Assembly (NCBI GenBank): GCA_947452295.1
Contig: CANGCK010000007.1
Span: forward strand, 1-64,000
Reading direction: 5' to 3'
DNA length: 64,000 bases
Source of the DNA: Sphingobacteriia bacterium
GTDB lineage: Bacteria > Bacteroidota > Bacteroidia > Chitinophagales > Chitinophagaceae
The notes beneath the pieces were generated by a model that was not told the DNA's origin, did not search any database, and worked only from the letters and a program-made list of their open reading frames with translations. Shown in pieces: positions 45,242-56,055 of the stretch. How positions within the stretch are numbered: the stretch's first letter is position 1; each line of letters starts with the position of its first letter. A program made the translations under genes and the position numbers.

Positions 45242-45871
45242 ATGGAAATCAAAAAAGCAGTATACCTGATTTCAAATGCCGACCAAGCCCAATGCCCAAA
45301 AGCAGATAGACCCGAGTTTGCATTTATTGGAAGAAGTAATGTAGGAAAGTCTTCGTTAATTAATATGATTTGCCGAAACAATAAGCTGGCTAAAACCTCT
45401 TCTGCGCCCGGTAAAACACAATTAATTAACCATTTTGATATTGAAAGTACAGTCCCCAATAACAAAGGATTGGCTAAATGGTATTTGGTAGATTTGCCTG
45501 GATATGGCTTTGCAAAAGTATCGCAATCTAGTAGAAGGCGGTGGGAGCAAATGATTGAAAATTATCTCCGCAAAAGAGAGAATTTAATCAATGTATTTGT
45601 ATTGATCGACAGCAGACATAAGCCCCAAAAAATTGATATAGAGTTCATTAGTCAACTAGATCAATGGGAAATACCATTTTCTTTAGTGTTTACTAAAACA
45701 GACAAAGAAAAACCTGCAGTTGTTGATGCTAATATTAAAGCCTTTTTTGAGAAATTGCGTGAAACATGGCAGTTCTTGCCTCAACATTTTGTAACCAGTG
45801 CCGAAAAACAACAAGGCAGAGAGGAAATATTGCATTTTATTCAACAAAAAAACGAGTCTGTAGCTGGTTAA
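45242..45871 (+). CDS. engB: Ribosome-biogenesis GTP-binding protein EngB/YsxC
   Basis: This 209-residue GTPase acts in assembly of the large ribosomal subunit. G1 is GRSNVGKSSLIN (about residues 30-41), the switch segment is SAPGKTQLINHF, G3 is VDLPGYGFA, G4 is VFTKTDKE and G5 lies in VTSAEK. Length is typical. It is flanked by two strong hairpins and appears to be a single-gene unit. The segment TACTTTG just upstream is close to, but one base short of, the -7 consensus. Confidence 0.96.
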   Translation: MEIKKAVYLISNADQAQCPKADRPEFAFIGRSNVGKSSLINMICRNNKLAKTSSAPGKTQLINHFDIESTVPNNKGLAKWYLVDLPGYGFAKVSQSSRRRWEQMIENYLRKRENLINVFVLIDSRHKPQKIDIEFISQLDQWEIPFSLVFTKTDKEKPAVVDANIKAFFEKLRETWQFLPQHFVTSAEKQQGREEILHFIQQKNESVAG

Positions 45872-45920
45872 TAACTTTTTTTTTGTTGATTAAAGTTTTT
45901 AGTAGGACACCGATCAAAAT

Positions 45921-45964
45921 AAAACAGCAGCAGTATTGTTAATGCAACACTGCTGCTGTTTTGG
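45921..45964. terminator. Hairpin between engB and the acidic-protein gene
   Basis: Perfect 14-base arms (45921-45934 and 45949-45962; AAAACAGCAGCAGT and complement) around a 14-base loop with partial inner pairing. It lies between convergent genes and can act on both. Confidence 0.8.
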
Positions 45965-46017
45965 TAAATAATGTTGACTGGTTTTAATTCCAGGGGCGAT
46001 GAAAACACATCAACAAT

Positions 46018-46446
46018 TTAAAAATCGTCGTCGTCATCGTCGTCAAATCCACCATCCTTATCATTGAAAAGATCGAATTCTTTAAAATCGTCATCAATTT
46101 TAAAATCATCTTCTTCTTTCTTCTTACCGCCAGTAGCAGCTTTTCCTTTACTCTTCGGAATATCAAATTCGTCAAAGTCTGGATCCCAGCTATCTTCATC
46201 ATCGCCGGAAGCTTCCCAGTCGTCATCTACATCAACATCATCATCATCATCGTCGTCATCATCATCAGACTTTTTAGATGTTGCTTTACTACTACTTTTT
46301 TTAGATGGAGTTTCTTCAAACTCATCATCAAAATCGTCTTCCTCATCATCAAGCGACTTTTTGCTTTTAGATGAAGGCTTTACATCGGCATTCTTTGCCG
46401 GAACTTTTGGTGAGGATTTTTTATCCTTATCAGACTTCGCTGCCAT
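46018..46446 (-). CDS. Asp/Lys/Ser-rich acidic low-complexity protein
   Basis: The 142-residue protein opens with a basic, Ser-rich part (KSDKDKKSSPK, KPSSKSKKS), then runs of Asp and Glu (EEDDFDDEFEE, a long Asp run about residues 61-75) with a second mixed part (DSWDPDFDEFDIPKSKGKA) and a final Asp-rich tail (DKDGGFDDDD). It has no cysteine and no signal peptide and is probably disordered. I recognise no domain; similar low-complexity proteins occur in Chitinophagaceae. The codon pattern is poor evidence here because of repeats, yet the long frame and its clear ATG next to purA support a real gene. An RNA-, calcium- or protein-binding role would be speculation. Confidence 0.68.
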   Translation of the reverse strand: MAAKSDKDKKSSPKVPAKNADVKPSSKSKKSLDDEEDDFDDEFEETPSKKSSSKATSKKSDDDDDDDDDDVDVDDDWEASGDDEDSWDPDFDEFDIPKSKGKAATGGKKKEEDDFKIDDDFKEFDLFNDKDGGFDDDDDDDF

Positions 46447-46532
46447 ATTTCTTAAAGGATTTGAGATGTAAAATTTGCACTCAAAATTGTATTAACCAAA
46501 AATATTTTTCTAAAATAAAAAATACACTAAAA

Positions 46533-47846
<1,314 letters not shown>

Positions 47847-50102
47847 CTAATTCTCAGTTTCAAATCGATCAACCGTTTGAATTCCTGACAAAGATTTTAA
47901 TCGGTACACCAATTCTTCCAATTCTTCTTTATCGTGAACAAAAACCTTGATGGTTCCTTCAAATAAGCCCTCTTTAGAGTCGATACTTAAGCCTGCAATA
48001 TTTATGCGTAAATCGCCACTAATGATATTCGTAATTTTATTAATCACACCTACATCATCTATGCCAATAATACTTAAGCCCGTTAAGAAGGAAATTTCTT
48101 TATTTTTAGCCCACTTGGTTTTTACCACTCTATGCCCATAATTAGCCAATAATTGAGTAGCATTGGGGCAACTAGTGCGGTGAATAATTAATCCTTTGCC
48201 GGTACTTACAAATCCAAATACATCATCTCCCGGAATCGGGTGACAGCATTTTGCTAGATTGTACATGATTTTGTCGCTGCTCTCCCCAAAAATAATCAGC
48301 TCCGACTCTTTTTTATCAAATTTTTGAACAGGCGGCTGGTCTGTAGGATGTTCAATAAATAAGGGTTTTGGCTTGGGTATTTCAATTTTATCACCTAAAA
48401 CCTGAAATTCTTTTAATTCTTTTAAGTCGATGAATTTGGTGGCAATCCTATAATGTAGGTCTAAGGAAGAGGTTAATTTATAGTAATGCACCAGTTCTTC
48501 AATATTATGGTGACTGTAAGCAGCCCCCATGCCCTCTAAGCGACGTTGCAATATATATTTGCCGTCTTCTGCAATTTTTCTCTTTTCTTCTCTTAACGAA
48601 TCTTTGATTTTATTTTTTGCCTTTGCGGTAACTACCAAATTCAACCAATCTTCAGTTGGCTTTTGCTTATTACTGGTAATAATCTCAATTTGATCGCCAC
48701 TTTTTAATTTATGACCAATTGGCACCAATTTATGGTGCACTTTAGCGCCAATGCATTTTGTGCCGATGGCAGAATGAATGGCAAAGGCAAAATCTAATGC
48801 AGTACTTCCAGTGGGCAGCATTTTTACCTCACCTTTAGGAGTGTACACATAAATCTCTTCTGCTAAAAAAGAAGTTTTAAAATCTTGTAAAAAATCTACC
48901 CCATCTGCATCAGGTGAGCCAAGAACCTCTCTTATTTGGCCAAACCACTTATCAAAACGGTCTTCACTATTGGTTTCTTCTTTATACTTATAATGTGCTG
49001 CTAAACCTTTTTCTGCAATTTCATTCATTCTCTTGGTGCGAATTTGCACTTCTACCCACTTTCCCTGTGGCCCCATTACAGTGGTGTGCAAAGCTTCATA
49101 ACCATTACTTTTTGGATTGCTAAGCCAATCACGTAAGCGCTCGGGAGAGGGGTTGTATTCATCAGTAACCATTGAGTATACTTTCCAGCAATCTTCTTTT
49201 TCTTTTTCAGGTGGCGAGATTAAAATTACCCGAATAGCAAAGAGGTCATACACTTCTTCAAAAGCAACAGCTTTCTTTTTAATTTTATTCCAGATAGAGT
49301 GAATGCTCTTAGGGCGACCATAAATTTCAAAATCAAAATTTCCTCCTAATAATTTTTCTTTTAAAGGTCTTATAAACTCATTAATGTAGCGAGTTCTCTC
49401 TCGCTTCGTTTCGGCCAGTTTTTTGGCAATGTCCTTATAAGCTTCCGGTTCCATGTATTTCATGGAAAGGTCTTCTAACTCTGTTTTAATATTATACAAT
49501 CCCATTCTATGTGCTAGGGGAGCGTAAACCCAAACAGTTTCAGAAGCTATTTTTAACTGTTTCTCGCGCTTCATATGTTCTAATGTGCGCATATTGTGTA
49601 AACGATCGGCTAGTTTTATTAGTATTACGCGCGGATCATCAGTGAGGGTAAGTAAAATTTTCTTGAAGTTTTCGGCTTGCTGGCTTGTATTGGTGTCTAT
49701 CACCCCCGAAATTTTGGTAAGGCCGTCTACAATTTTGGCAATTTCAATGCCAAACTCCATTTCCACATCTTCTAATGTAATATCGGTATCTTCTACTGTA
49801 TCGTGTAAAAGCGCACAAATGGTACTTCTTACCCCTAAGCCAATTTCTTCAACACAAATCATAGCCACTGCAATAGGGTGTATAATATAAGGCTCGCCGC
49901 TTTTACGCCGCATGGTTTTATGGGCATTGGCAGCCATCTCAAATGCAGTTCTCATTAATTCTTTATCGCCCTTTTTTAGTTTAGGCCTGAGACTTTTTAA
50001 AAGGGCACGGTAATGCCTAATGATGTCTTTTTTCTCTTGTTCTTCATTCAGCATATATTTTGCCGCCGCCGGTTCCATATTCGATGCTTGCACTTCGTCC
50101 AT
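47847..50102 (-). CDS. RelA/SpoT bifunctional (p)ppGpp synthetase/hydrolase
   Basis: This 751-residue enzyme sets the stringent-response alarmone level. The N-terminal HD hydrolase domain has ALLHDTVEDTDIT with the metal His-Asp; the synthetase domain has YGRPKSIHSIWNKIKKK, YDLFAIRVI, KSNGYEALHTTV and the catalytic Glu in VEVQIRT; then TGS (VYTPKGEVKMLPTGSTALDFA), a conserved CCHPIPGDD zinc-like motif and a C-terminal ACT domain. Both catalytic centres look intact, so one protein probably does both jobs, as in most Bacteroidota. The frame extends to 50174, but MDEVQASNMEP at 50102 is preferred because the extension would run into the divergent ABC gene's promoter. Confidence 0.95.
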   Translation of the reverse strand: MDEVQASNMEPAAAKYMLNEEQEKKDIIRHYRALLKSLRPKLKKGDKELMRTAFEMAANAHKTMRRKSGEPYIIHPIAVAMICVEEIGLGVRSTICALLHDTVEDTDITLEDVEMEFGIEIAKIVDGLTKISGVIDTNTSQQAENFKKILLTLTDDPRVILIKLADRLHNMRTLEHMKREKQLKIASETVWVYAPLAHRMGLYNIKTELEDLSMKYMEPEAYKDIAKKLAETKRERTRYINEFIRPLKEKLLGGNFDFEIYGRPKSIHSIWNKIKKKAVAFEEVYDLFAIRVILISPPEKEKEDCWKVYSMVTDEYNPSPERLRDWLSNPKSNGYEALHTTVMGPQGKWVEVQIRTKRMNEIAEKGLAAHYKYKEETNSEDRFDKWFGQIREVLGSPDADGVDFLQDFKTSFLAEEIYVYTPKGEVKMLPTGSTALDFAFAIHSAIGTKCIGAKVHHKLVPIGHKLKSGDQIEIITSNKQKPTEDWLNLVVTAKAKNKIKDSLREEKRKIAEDGKYILQRRLEGMGAAYSHHNIEELVHYYKLTSSLDLHYRIATKFIDLKELKEFQVLGDKIEIPKPKPLFIEHPTDQPPVQKFDKKESELIIFGESSDKIMYNLAKCCHPIPGDDVFGFVSTGKGLIIHRTSCPNATQLLANYGHRVVKTKWAKNKEISFLTGLSIIGIDDVGVINKITNIISGDLRINIAGLSIDSKEGLFEGTIKVFVHDKEELEELVYRLKSLSGIQTVDRFETEN

Positions 50103-50175
50103 ACAATACGAATATAAATTAAAAAATTGTAGCGGATGGGAGAGAATTCGAATTTTTAATTCCTCATTACTCAAC

Positions 50176-50183
50176 TACCTTTG
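50176..50183 (+). promoter_or_regulatory. -7 box upstream of the ABC exporter gene
   Basis: TACCTTTG, a perfect TAnnTTTG match ending 11 bases before the ATG at 50195. Confidence 0.5.
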
Positions 50184-50194
50184 TAATTATAATT

Positions 50195-52012
50195 ATGACA
50201 ACAACTCCAAAAAAGAAAGTAGTTGACTTTAGGTTGCTAAAAAGAATATTTTACTTTGTTAATCCTTATAAAATCTATTTTTTTGTTAGCCTACTACTGG
50301 CCATCTTAATGGCAATGGCATCACCTGTAAGGCCCTATTTAATTCAGCTAACTGTAAATACGGCCATTGGTAAAAACAATTCGTTACCCAATTGGGTACA
50401 ATGGGTATTATTTGGTACAGACCTCTCTGATGTGAGTAAATTTATCATTGCCATCACCCTTTTTCAAATAGCTTTTTTAGTAATTGAAACCATTATCCGA
50501 TTCCTCTTTTCTTTTATCACCGCTTGGATGGGACAAAATGTAGTAAAAGATTTACGCGTAGCAGTCTATAAAAAAATATTGGGATTAAATCTCCGCCAGT
50601 TCGATCAAACACCTATTGGAACCCTTACTACTCGAACAATTAACGACATAGAAAGCATTAATGATATTTTCTCTGACGGGTTAATTCCAATAATTTCAGA
50701 CTTACTTACCATAATTATTACATTGGGTACCATGTTTTGGATGGATTGGCGCTTAACGTTTATTAGTTTAATTCCATTCCCCATCATGTTAATTGCTACT
50801 TACTACTTTAAAGAAAGCGTTAATAAAAGTTTCACACAAGTACGCAATGCAGTAGCCGCATTAAATGCTTTTGTGCAAGAACATATTACAGGAATGCAAG
50901 TGGTACAAGCATTTGCGGCAGAGGAAAAAGAAATGAATGCGTTCAAAAAAATCAATGAAAAGCACCGTGATGCCAACATAAATGCAATTTTTGCTTATTC
51001 AGTTTTCTTTCCTATTGTAGAAATAGTATTAGCAGTAAGTACCGGCTTATTGGTTTGGTGGATAGCCGATCGTTCTCTAAATGCAGGTATGTTGGTTGCA
51101 TTTATTTTGTTTCTCAATCAAATTTTTAGACCACTTAGAGTGATAGCCGACAAGTTTAATGTATTACAAATGGGTATGATAGCAGCCGAAAGGGTATTTA
51201 AGGTATTAGAAAATACCGATGAATTACCCAAGAACACTGAAAACGCGTTTAGCCCTGCTCATTTAAAGGGCGAAGTAGTATTCAACAATGTATCATTTGC
51301 CTACCAAGCCAATAATTATGTTTTAAAACACCTCAATTTCCATGTAAAAGCAGGAGAAACTGTTGCGCTTGTAGGACATACAGGCAGCGGAAAAACATCC
51401 ATCATTAGTTTGTTGAATCGCTTATATCAAATACAAGAAGGTATTATAAGTGTTGATGGTATTTCAATTGATCAATATGATATAAATAGGCTTCGCCGAG
51501 GTATTGGTGTGGTATTACAAGATGTATTTCTTTTTTCAGGTTCCGTTTTCGATAATATAACCCTGCATGATCCCGAAATAACAATGCAACAAGTAGAAGA
51601 AGCAGCTAAAATGATTGGCGTGCACAACTTTATTATGCAATTACCCGGAGGCTATCAGTACAAAGTAATGGAGAGAGGAAGTACCCTTAGCCTAGGACAG
51701 CGGCAATTATTGTCATTTATTAGAGCTTTACTGTTTAACCCTGCTATCTTAATTCTAGACGAAGCAACTTCATCTATCGATACCGAAAGTGAACAGTTAA
51801 TTGAAAAAGCAATCGACACATTAATTGCTGGCAGAACATCTATCATTATTGCACATCGATTAAGTACAATTCGTAAAGCAGATAAGATTATTGTATTAGA
51901 TAAAGGTGAAATAAAAGAAATGGGTAATCATGAATCGCTCTTGCAATTAGGAGGCTTTTATGCTCAATTGCACGAAAAACAGTTTAGAGAAAAAAACGCT
52001 GCCAATCAATAA
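50195..52012 (+). CDS. ABC exporter, fused permease and ATPase (MsbA-like)
   Basis: The 605-residue half-transporter has six transmembrane helices (residues ~25-325) and a C-terminal nucleotide-binding domain with Walker A GHTGSGKTS, the signature LSLGQRQLLSF (LSxGQ type), Walker B AILILDEATSSID and H-loop IIAHRLST. It acts as a homodimer or heterodimer pumping lipids, drugs or peptides outward. A lipid A flippase role (MsbA) is possible, but the family is broad. The gene is divergent from relA/spoT and is followed by the YdeI-like gene nine bases later, likely in the same transcript. Confidence 0.92.
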   Translation: MTTTPKKKVVDFRLLKRIFYFVNPYKIYFFVSLLLAILMAMASPVRPYLIQLTVNTAIGKNNSLPNWVQWVLFGTDLSDVSKFIIAITLFQIAFLVIETIIRFLFSFITAWMGQNVVKDLRVAVYKKILGLNLRQFDQTPIGTLTTRTINDIESINDIFSDGLIPIISDLLTIIITLGTMFWMDWRLTFISLIPFPIMLIATYYFKESVNKSFTQVRNAVAALNAFVQEHITGMQVVQAFAAEEKEMNAFKKINEKHRDANINAIFAYSVFFPIVEIVLAVSTGLLVWWIADRSLNAGMLVAFILFLNQIFRPLRVIADKFNVLQMGMIAAERVFKVLENTDELPKNTENAFSPAHLKGEVVFNNVSFAYQANNYVLKHLNFHVKAGETVALVGHTGSGKTSIISLLNRLYQIQEGIISVDGISIDQYDINRLRRGIGVVLQDVFLFSGSVFDNITLHDPEITMQQVEEAAKMIGVHNFIMQLPGGYQYKVMERGSTLSLGQRQLLSFIRALLFNPAILILDEATSSIDTESEQLIEKAIDTLIAGRTSIIIAHRLSTIRKADKIIVLDKGEIKEMGNHESLLQLGGFYAQLHEKQFREKNAANQ

Positions 52013-52021
52013 ATAAATACC

Positions 52022-52678
52022 ATGAACCCTAAAGTAGATGAACTATTAAGTAAAGCAAAAAACTGGCCCAATGAACTGGCATTGCTGAGAAAAATATTGC
52101 TTCAAAGTCAACTAACCGAAGAAATTAAATGGGGTAGTCCTTGTTATACATTTCAAGGTAATAACATCTTGATGTTACATGGTTTTAAAGCATTTTGTGC
52201 AGTAAGCTTTTTTAAAGGTGCATTATTAAAAGACAGTGAAAGCTTATTGGTTAAACCAGGTGAAAATACGCAATTGGGCAGGCAAATTCAATTTACCCAA
52301 TTACAAGAAATAAAAAAAATGTCAGCCGTTATACAAGCGTATATTAAAGAAGCCATTGAAGTTGAGCAAAAAGGAATAAAACAAGCACCAGCAAATAGTT
52401 CAGAAAACACTATACCAATTGAATTTCAGGAAATATTAAATAAAAATACAATACTTAGAAAAGCTTTCGAAAAATTAACACCAGGTAGACAAAGGGCTTA
52501 TTTGCTATATTTTTCTGCACCCAAACAATCTGGAACAAAAATTACGCGAATTGAAAAATATACCCAGCAAATCATAAATGGCAAAGGCATTAATGATTGC
52601 ACTTGTGGATTGTCTAAAAAAATGCCCGGTTGTGATGGATCACATAAACTACTCCACACAATTAAAACACCACATTGA
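52022..52678 (+). CDS. YdeI/DUF1801-like protein with C-terminal CDGSH iron-sulfur motif
   Basis: Residues ~1-115 form a DUF1801-like fold (LRKILLQSQLTEEIKWGSPCYTFQGNNILMLHGF is the diagnostic pattern, in two pieces) and ~130-185 match the YdeI C-terminal helical part (AFEKLTPGRQRAYLLYFSAPKQSGTK). The last 26 residues hold a complete CDGSH motif: C-x-C-x2-S-x3-P-x-C-D-G-S-H (CTCGLSKKMPGCDGSH; Cys193, Cys195, Cys204, His208), the 2Fe-2S site known from mitoNEET. This suggests a redox-active or iron-sensing domain attached to a YdeI protein; YdeI relatives are linked to stress and antimicrobial tolerance. It is only nine bases after the ABC exporter. Confidence 0.88.
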   Translation: MNPKVDELLSKAKNWPNELALLRKILLQSQLTEEIKWGSPCYTFQGNNILMLHGFKAFCAVSFFKGALLKDSESLLVKPGENTQLGRQIQFTQLQEIKKMSAVIQAYIKEAIEVEQKGIKQAPANSSENTIPIEFQEILNKNTILRKAFEKLTPGRQRAYLLYFSAPKQSGTKITRIEKYTQQIINGKGINDCTCGLSKKMPGCDGSHKLLHTIKTPH

Positions 52679-52773
52679 TATTTAACTTTATTTTAATGTT
52701 TTGTTAATTAAGCTAAAGTGGTAATAAACAACTAGTATTCTATAATACTTTCATTGCTGAAAAAATCTATTGA

Positions 52774-53232
52774 ATGATCAATAAAATTTGCATCCTAGTT
52801 GCCGTAGTAGTTTTAAGTATGAACATGTTAAATGCTCAAACACTCCAACAAGTTCCATTTAAATTGGCCAAACATTATTTTGTAAAAAACAATGTAAAAA
52901 CCGACCAACTGAAGCAATATAAAATTACTTCGCAAAAGGAGTTTGATAAATTATTTGGCGCTGCTGTGGTGATGGGTAAAGATGGCGCACCTACAAAGAT
53001 TGATTTTAAGAAAGAGATTGTAATAGCGGTTGTAGGGGCTGAAACTTCAATTGCAACTGAATTCATACCAGAAAACATATTAGCCAATTTTGTGGCAACA
53101 GGCAAATCAACCCTGGTATTTCAATACAAAACGCAATTGGGTAAAACCAATAGTTTCACCGTGGTACCAAATGTTATTGTTGTGGTAGACAGAAAGTATA
53201 TTGGTTATGCAGTAAAATTAAAAGGGCAATAA
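52774..53232 (+). CDS. Secreted PrcB-like small protein
   Basis: The 152-residue protein has a signal peptide (ICILVAVVVLSMNMLNAQ) and a compact beta-rich domain: ITSQKEFDKLFGAA, IDFKKEIVIAVVGAE, STLVFQYKTQ, FTVVPNVIVVVDR and YIGYAVKLKG. The order of EFDKLF, IDFKKE-IVIAV and the terminal strand resembles PrcB_C domain proteins of Bacteroidota, which are accessory proteins of proteolysis. This match is weak and by eye only. It stands alone between the YdeI-like gene and the small-protein/nucleotidyltransferase pair. Confidence 0.65.
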   Translation: MINKICILVAVVVLSMNMLNAQTLQQVPFKLAKHYFVKNNVKTDQLKQYKITSQKEFDKLFGAAVVMGKDGAPTKIDFKKEIVIAVVGAETSIATEFIPENILANFVATGKSTLVFQYKTQLGKTNSFTVVPNVIVVVDRKYIGYAVKLKGQ

Positions 53233-53311
53233 TTGAAGATATTAGCTAATAAATAATATCAGTAAAATTATTGATTTGACGTAAATTGTAATTTTAATCA
53301 AGATAAAGAGA

Positions 53312-53524
53312 ATGGGAAAGCAACAACATATTAATGATGGTAGAACTCAAATAGTATTGGAAGAGCGTAATCAGGCCCAATATGGATTTAGATTTCGTTC
53401 AGAAGATGAAAAACTTCTTGAGGATATTTTCAGGTCAGATAAAGAAAAATTATCACTTTTCACTGATATGTTGTGCCGGGAGAAGATGTTTAACGAAATA
53501 AGAGTTAATACTAGAACTTTTTAA
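53312..53524 (+). CDS. Small protein paired with nucleotidyltransferase
   Basis: This 70-residue charged protein starts MGKQQHINDGRTQIVLEERNQ and contains an acidic helix (SEDEKLLEDIFRSDKEKLSLF) and no signal peptide. It lies eight bases upstream of a nucleotidyltransferase gene on the same strand. No known family is recognised. The layout (short charged protein then nucleotidyltransferase) is that of a toxin-antitoxin or AbiEi/AbiEii-like pair, yet this protein lacks the AbiEi helix-turn-helix. Role unknown. Confidence 0.6.
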   Translation: MGKQQHINDGRTQIVLEERNQAQYGFRFRSEDEKLLEDIFRSDKEKLSLFTDMLCREKMFNEIRVNTRTF

Positions 53525-53532
53525 TAAGTATT

Positions 53533-54012
53533 ATGGATATTTTAAATAAAGATTTATTAAAATTTTGGGAGGAACTTCGTACACAAAATGTAAAATATAT
53601 TATGATTGGTGGCTTTGCTACTCGTTTTCATGGTTATAATCGATCAACTGATGATTTAGATATTTGGTTAGAAGACACGCTGATTAATAGACAAAAATTA
53701 CGAACAGCCTTTAAAAATCTAGGATATGGCGATTATGCTTCAATAGAAACAATGCAGTTTGTTCCTGGATGGACTAGTTTTTATGCAGCAGGTATCGAAT
53801 TAGATATTTTAACTTTTATGAAGGGGTTAGAACACTTATCATTTGAGGATTGTTATCAGCATGCTTTTATTGCAACAATTGAAAATATTGATATTCCATT
53901 TTTGCATATTGACCATTTAATTTTAAATAAAAAAGCTGCAAACCGCCCAAAAGACCAATTGGATGTTATTTATTTAGAAAAAATCAAAGAAATCCGCGAT
54001 AAAGGGCAATAA
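53533..54012 (+). CDS. Nucleotidyltransferase, AbiEii-like
   Basis: The 159-residue protein carries a nucleotidyltransferase core: strand then GGFATRFHGYNRSTDDLDIWLED (positions ~27-49), where GG-x-A and the D-x-D of DDLDI bind metal and nucleotide. Next come helix LRTAFKNLGYGDY and a third acidic strand, GIELDILTF. The shape resembles AbiEii/AbiGii and DUF-type nucleotidyltransferases that modify tRNA or protein in defence and toxin-antitoxin systems. The GG-x-A spacing differs from the GSx10DxD motif of the HEPN-linked MntA gene, so the two are separate lineages. It precedes the ATP synthase operon. Confidence 0.75.
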   Translation: MDILNKDLLKFWEELRTQNVKYIMIGGFATRFHGYNRSTDDLDIWLEDTLINRQKLRTAFKNLGYGDYASIETMQFVPGWTSFYAAGIELDILTFMKGLEHLSFEDCYQHAFIATIENIDIPFLHIDHLILNKKAANRPKDQLDVIYLEKIKEIRDKGQ

Positions 54013-54072
54013 ATTATCCAATAACTTTTCCTGTTTTTCATCAATTTGTATTCCTTTTTCCTGCCTTACCCT

Positions 54073-54080
54073 TATCTTTG
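54073..54080 (+). promoter_or_regulatory. -7 box of the atp operon
   Basis: TATCTTTG matches TAnnTTTG and ends 20 bases before the atpB ATG; a TTTG at 54045-54048 lies 24 bases upstream, a slightly long -33 spacing. Confidence 0.55.
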
Positions 54081-54100
54081 CCGCAAATTTCGAGAAGGGT

Positions 54101-55473
<1,373 letters not shown>

Positions 55474-55487
55474 TAGTACAACCTTTT

Positions 55488-55522
55488 TACTGCACCATGC
55501 GCAAAGGGCAAATGGTGCAGTA
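55488..55522 (+). terminator. Intercistronic hairpin between atpE and atpF
   Basis: Perfect 11-base arms (TACTGCACCAT at 55488-55498, complement at 55512-55522) with a 13-base loop, then ATATTTTTC. The T run is short, so it may be a partial terminator, an mRNA-stabilising element, or both. Confidence 0.6.
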
Positions 55523-55557
55523 ATATTTTTCTAATTTAGTAGATTTAAATATTTAAT

Positions 55558-56052
55558 ATGGAACTGTTATTACCCGGCTTAGGATTGTTGTTTTGGACTT
55601 TTGTTGCATTCCTAATTGTATTTTTTATTTTAAAAGCTTTTGCTTGGGGTACAATACTTACTTCATTAAAAGAAAGAGAAACTGGTATCGCTGATGCTAT
55701 TGCTTCTGCCGATAAGGTAAAGGCTGAAATGGCTACATTGAAAAATGAGAACGAAGCAATGATGGCTAAAGCTCGTGAAGAAAGAGCAGTGATGATAAAG
55801 GAAGCCAAAGAAACAGCAGATAAAATGGTAGCAGACGCTAAAGAAAAAGCAAAGTCTGAATACGATAAAATTGTTGCTGATGCGCAAGTTGCTATTCTTC
55901 AACAAAAAAATGCTGCACTTACCGATGTTAAAAATCAAGTGGGCGCCTTGGTAATTCAAGTTGCTGAAAAAGTGTTGAGCAGAGAATTATCTAATAAAGG
56001 AGAACAAGAAAACTATATCAAACAATTAACCGAAGGTGTTAAATTGAATTAA
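55558..56052 (+). CDS. atpF: ATP synthase F0 subunit b
   Basis: This 164-residue peripheral-stalk subunit has one N-terminal membrane helix (LLFWTFVAFLIVFFILKAFAW) followed by a long charged coiled coil rich in Ala, Glu and Lys (residues ~35-150: KERETGIADAIASADK, KAREERAVMIKEAKETADK). The C-terminal end (VAEKVLSRELSNKGEQENYIKQL) is the delta-binding part. Its stop is followed three bases later by the atpH start, showing translational coupling. Confidence 0.96.
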   Translation: MELLLPGLGLLFWTFVAFLIVFFILKAFAWGTILTSLKERETGIADAIASADKVKAEMATLKNENEAMMAKAREERAVMIKEAKETADKMVADAKEKAKSEYDKIVADAQVAILQQKNAALTDVKNQVGALVIQVAEKVLSRELSNKGEQENYIKQLTEGVKLN

Positions 56053-56055
56053 TCC

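Noticed and set aside
46064..46471. Ser-rich plus-strand frame opposite the acidic protein
   Set aside because: Antisense of Asp codons (GAT read as ATC and TCG-type Ser runs); the minus-strand frame has the better start and placement.
53238..53260. Seven-base AT-rich inverted repeat after the PrcB-like gene
   Set aside because: Arms GATATTA/TAATATC are short and AT-only in an AT-rich gap; expected by chance.
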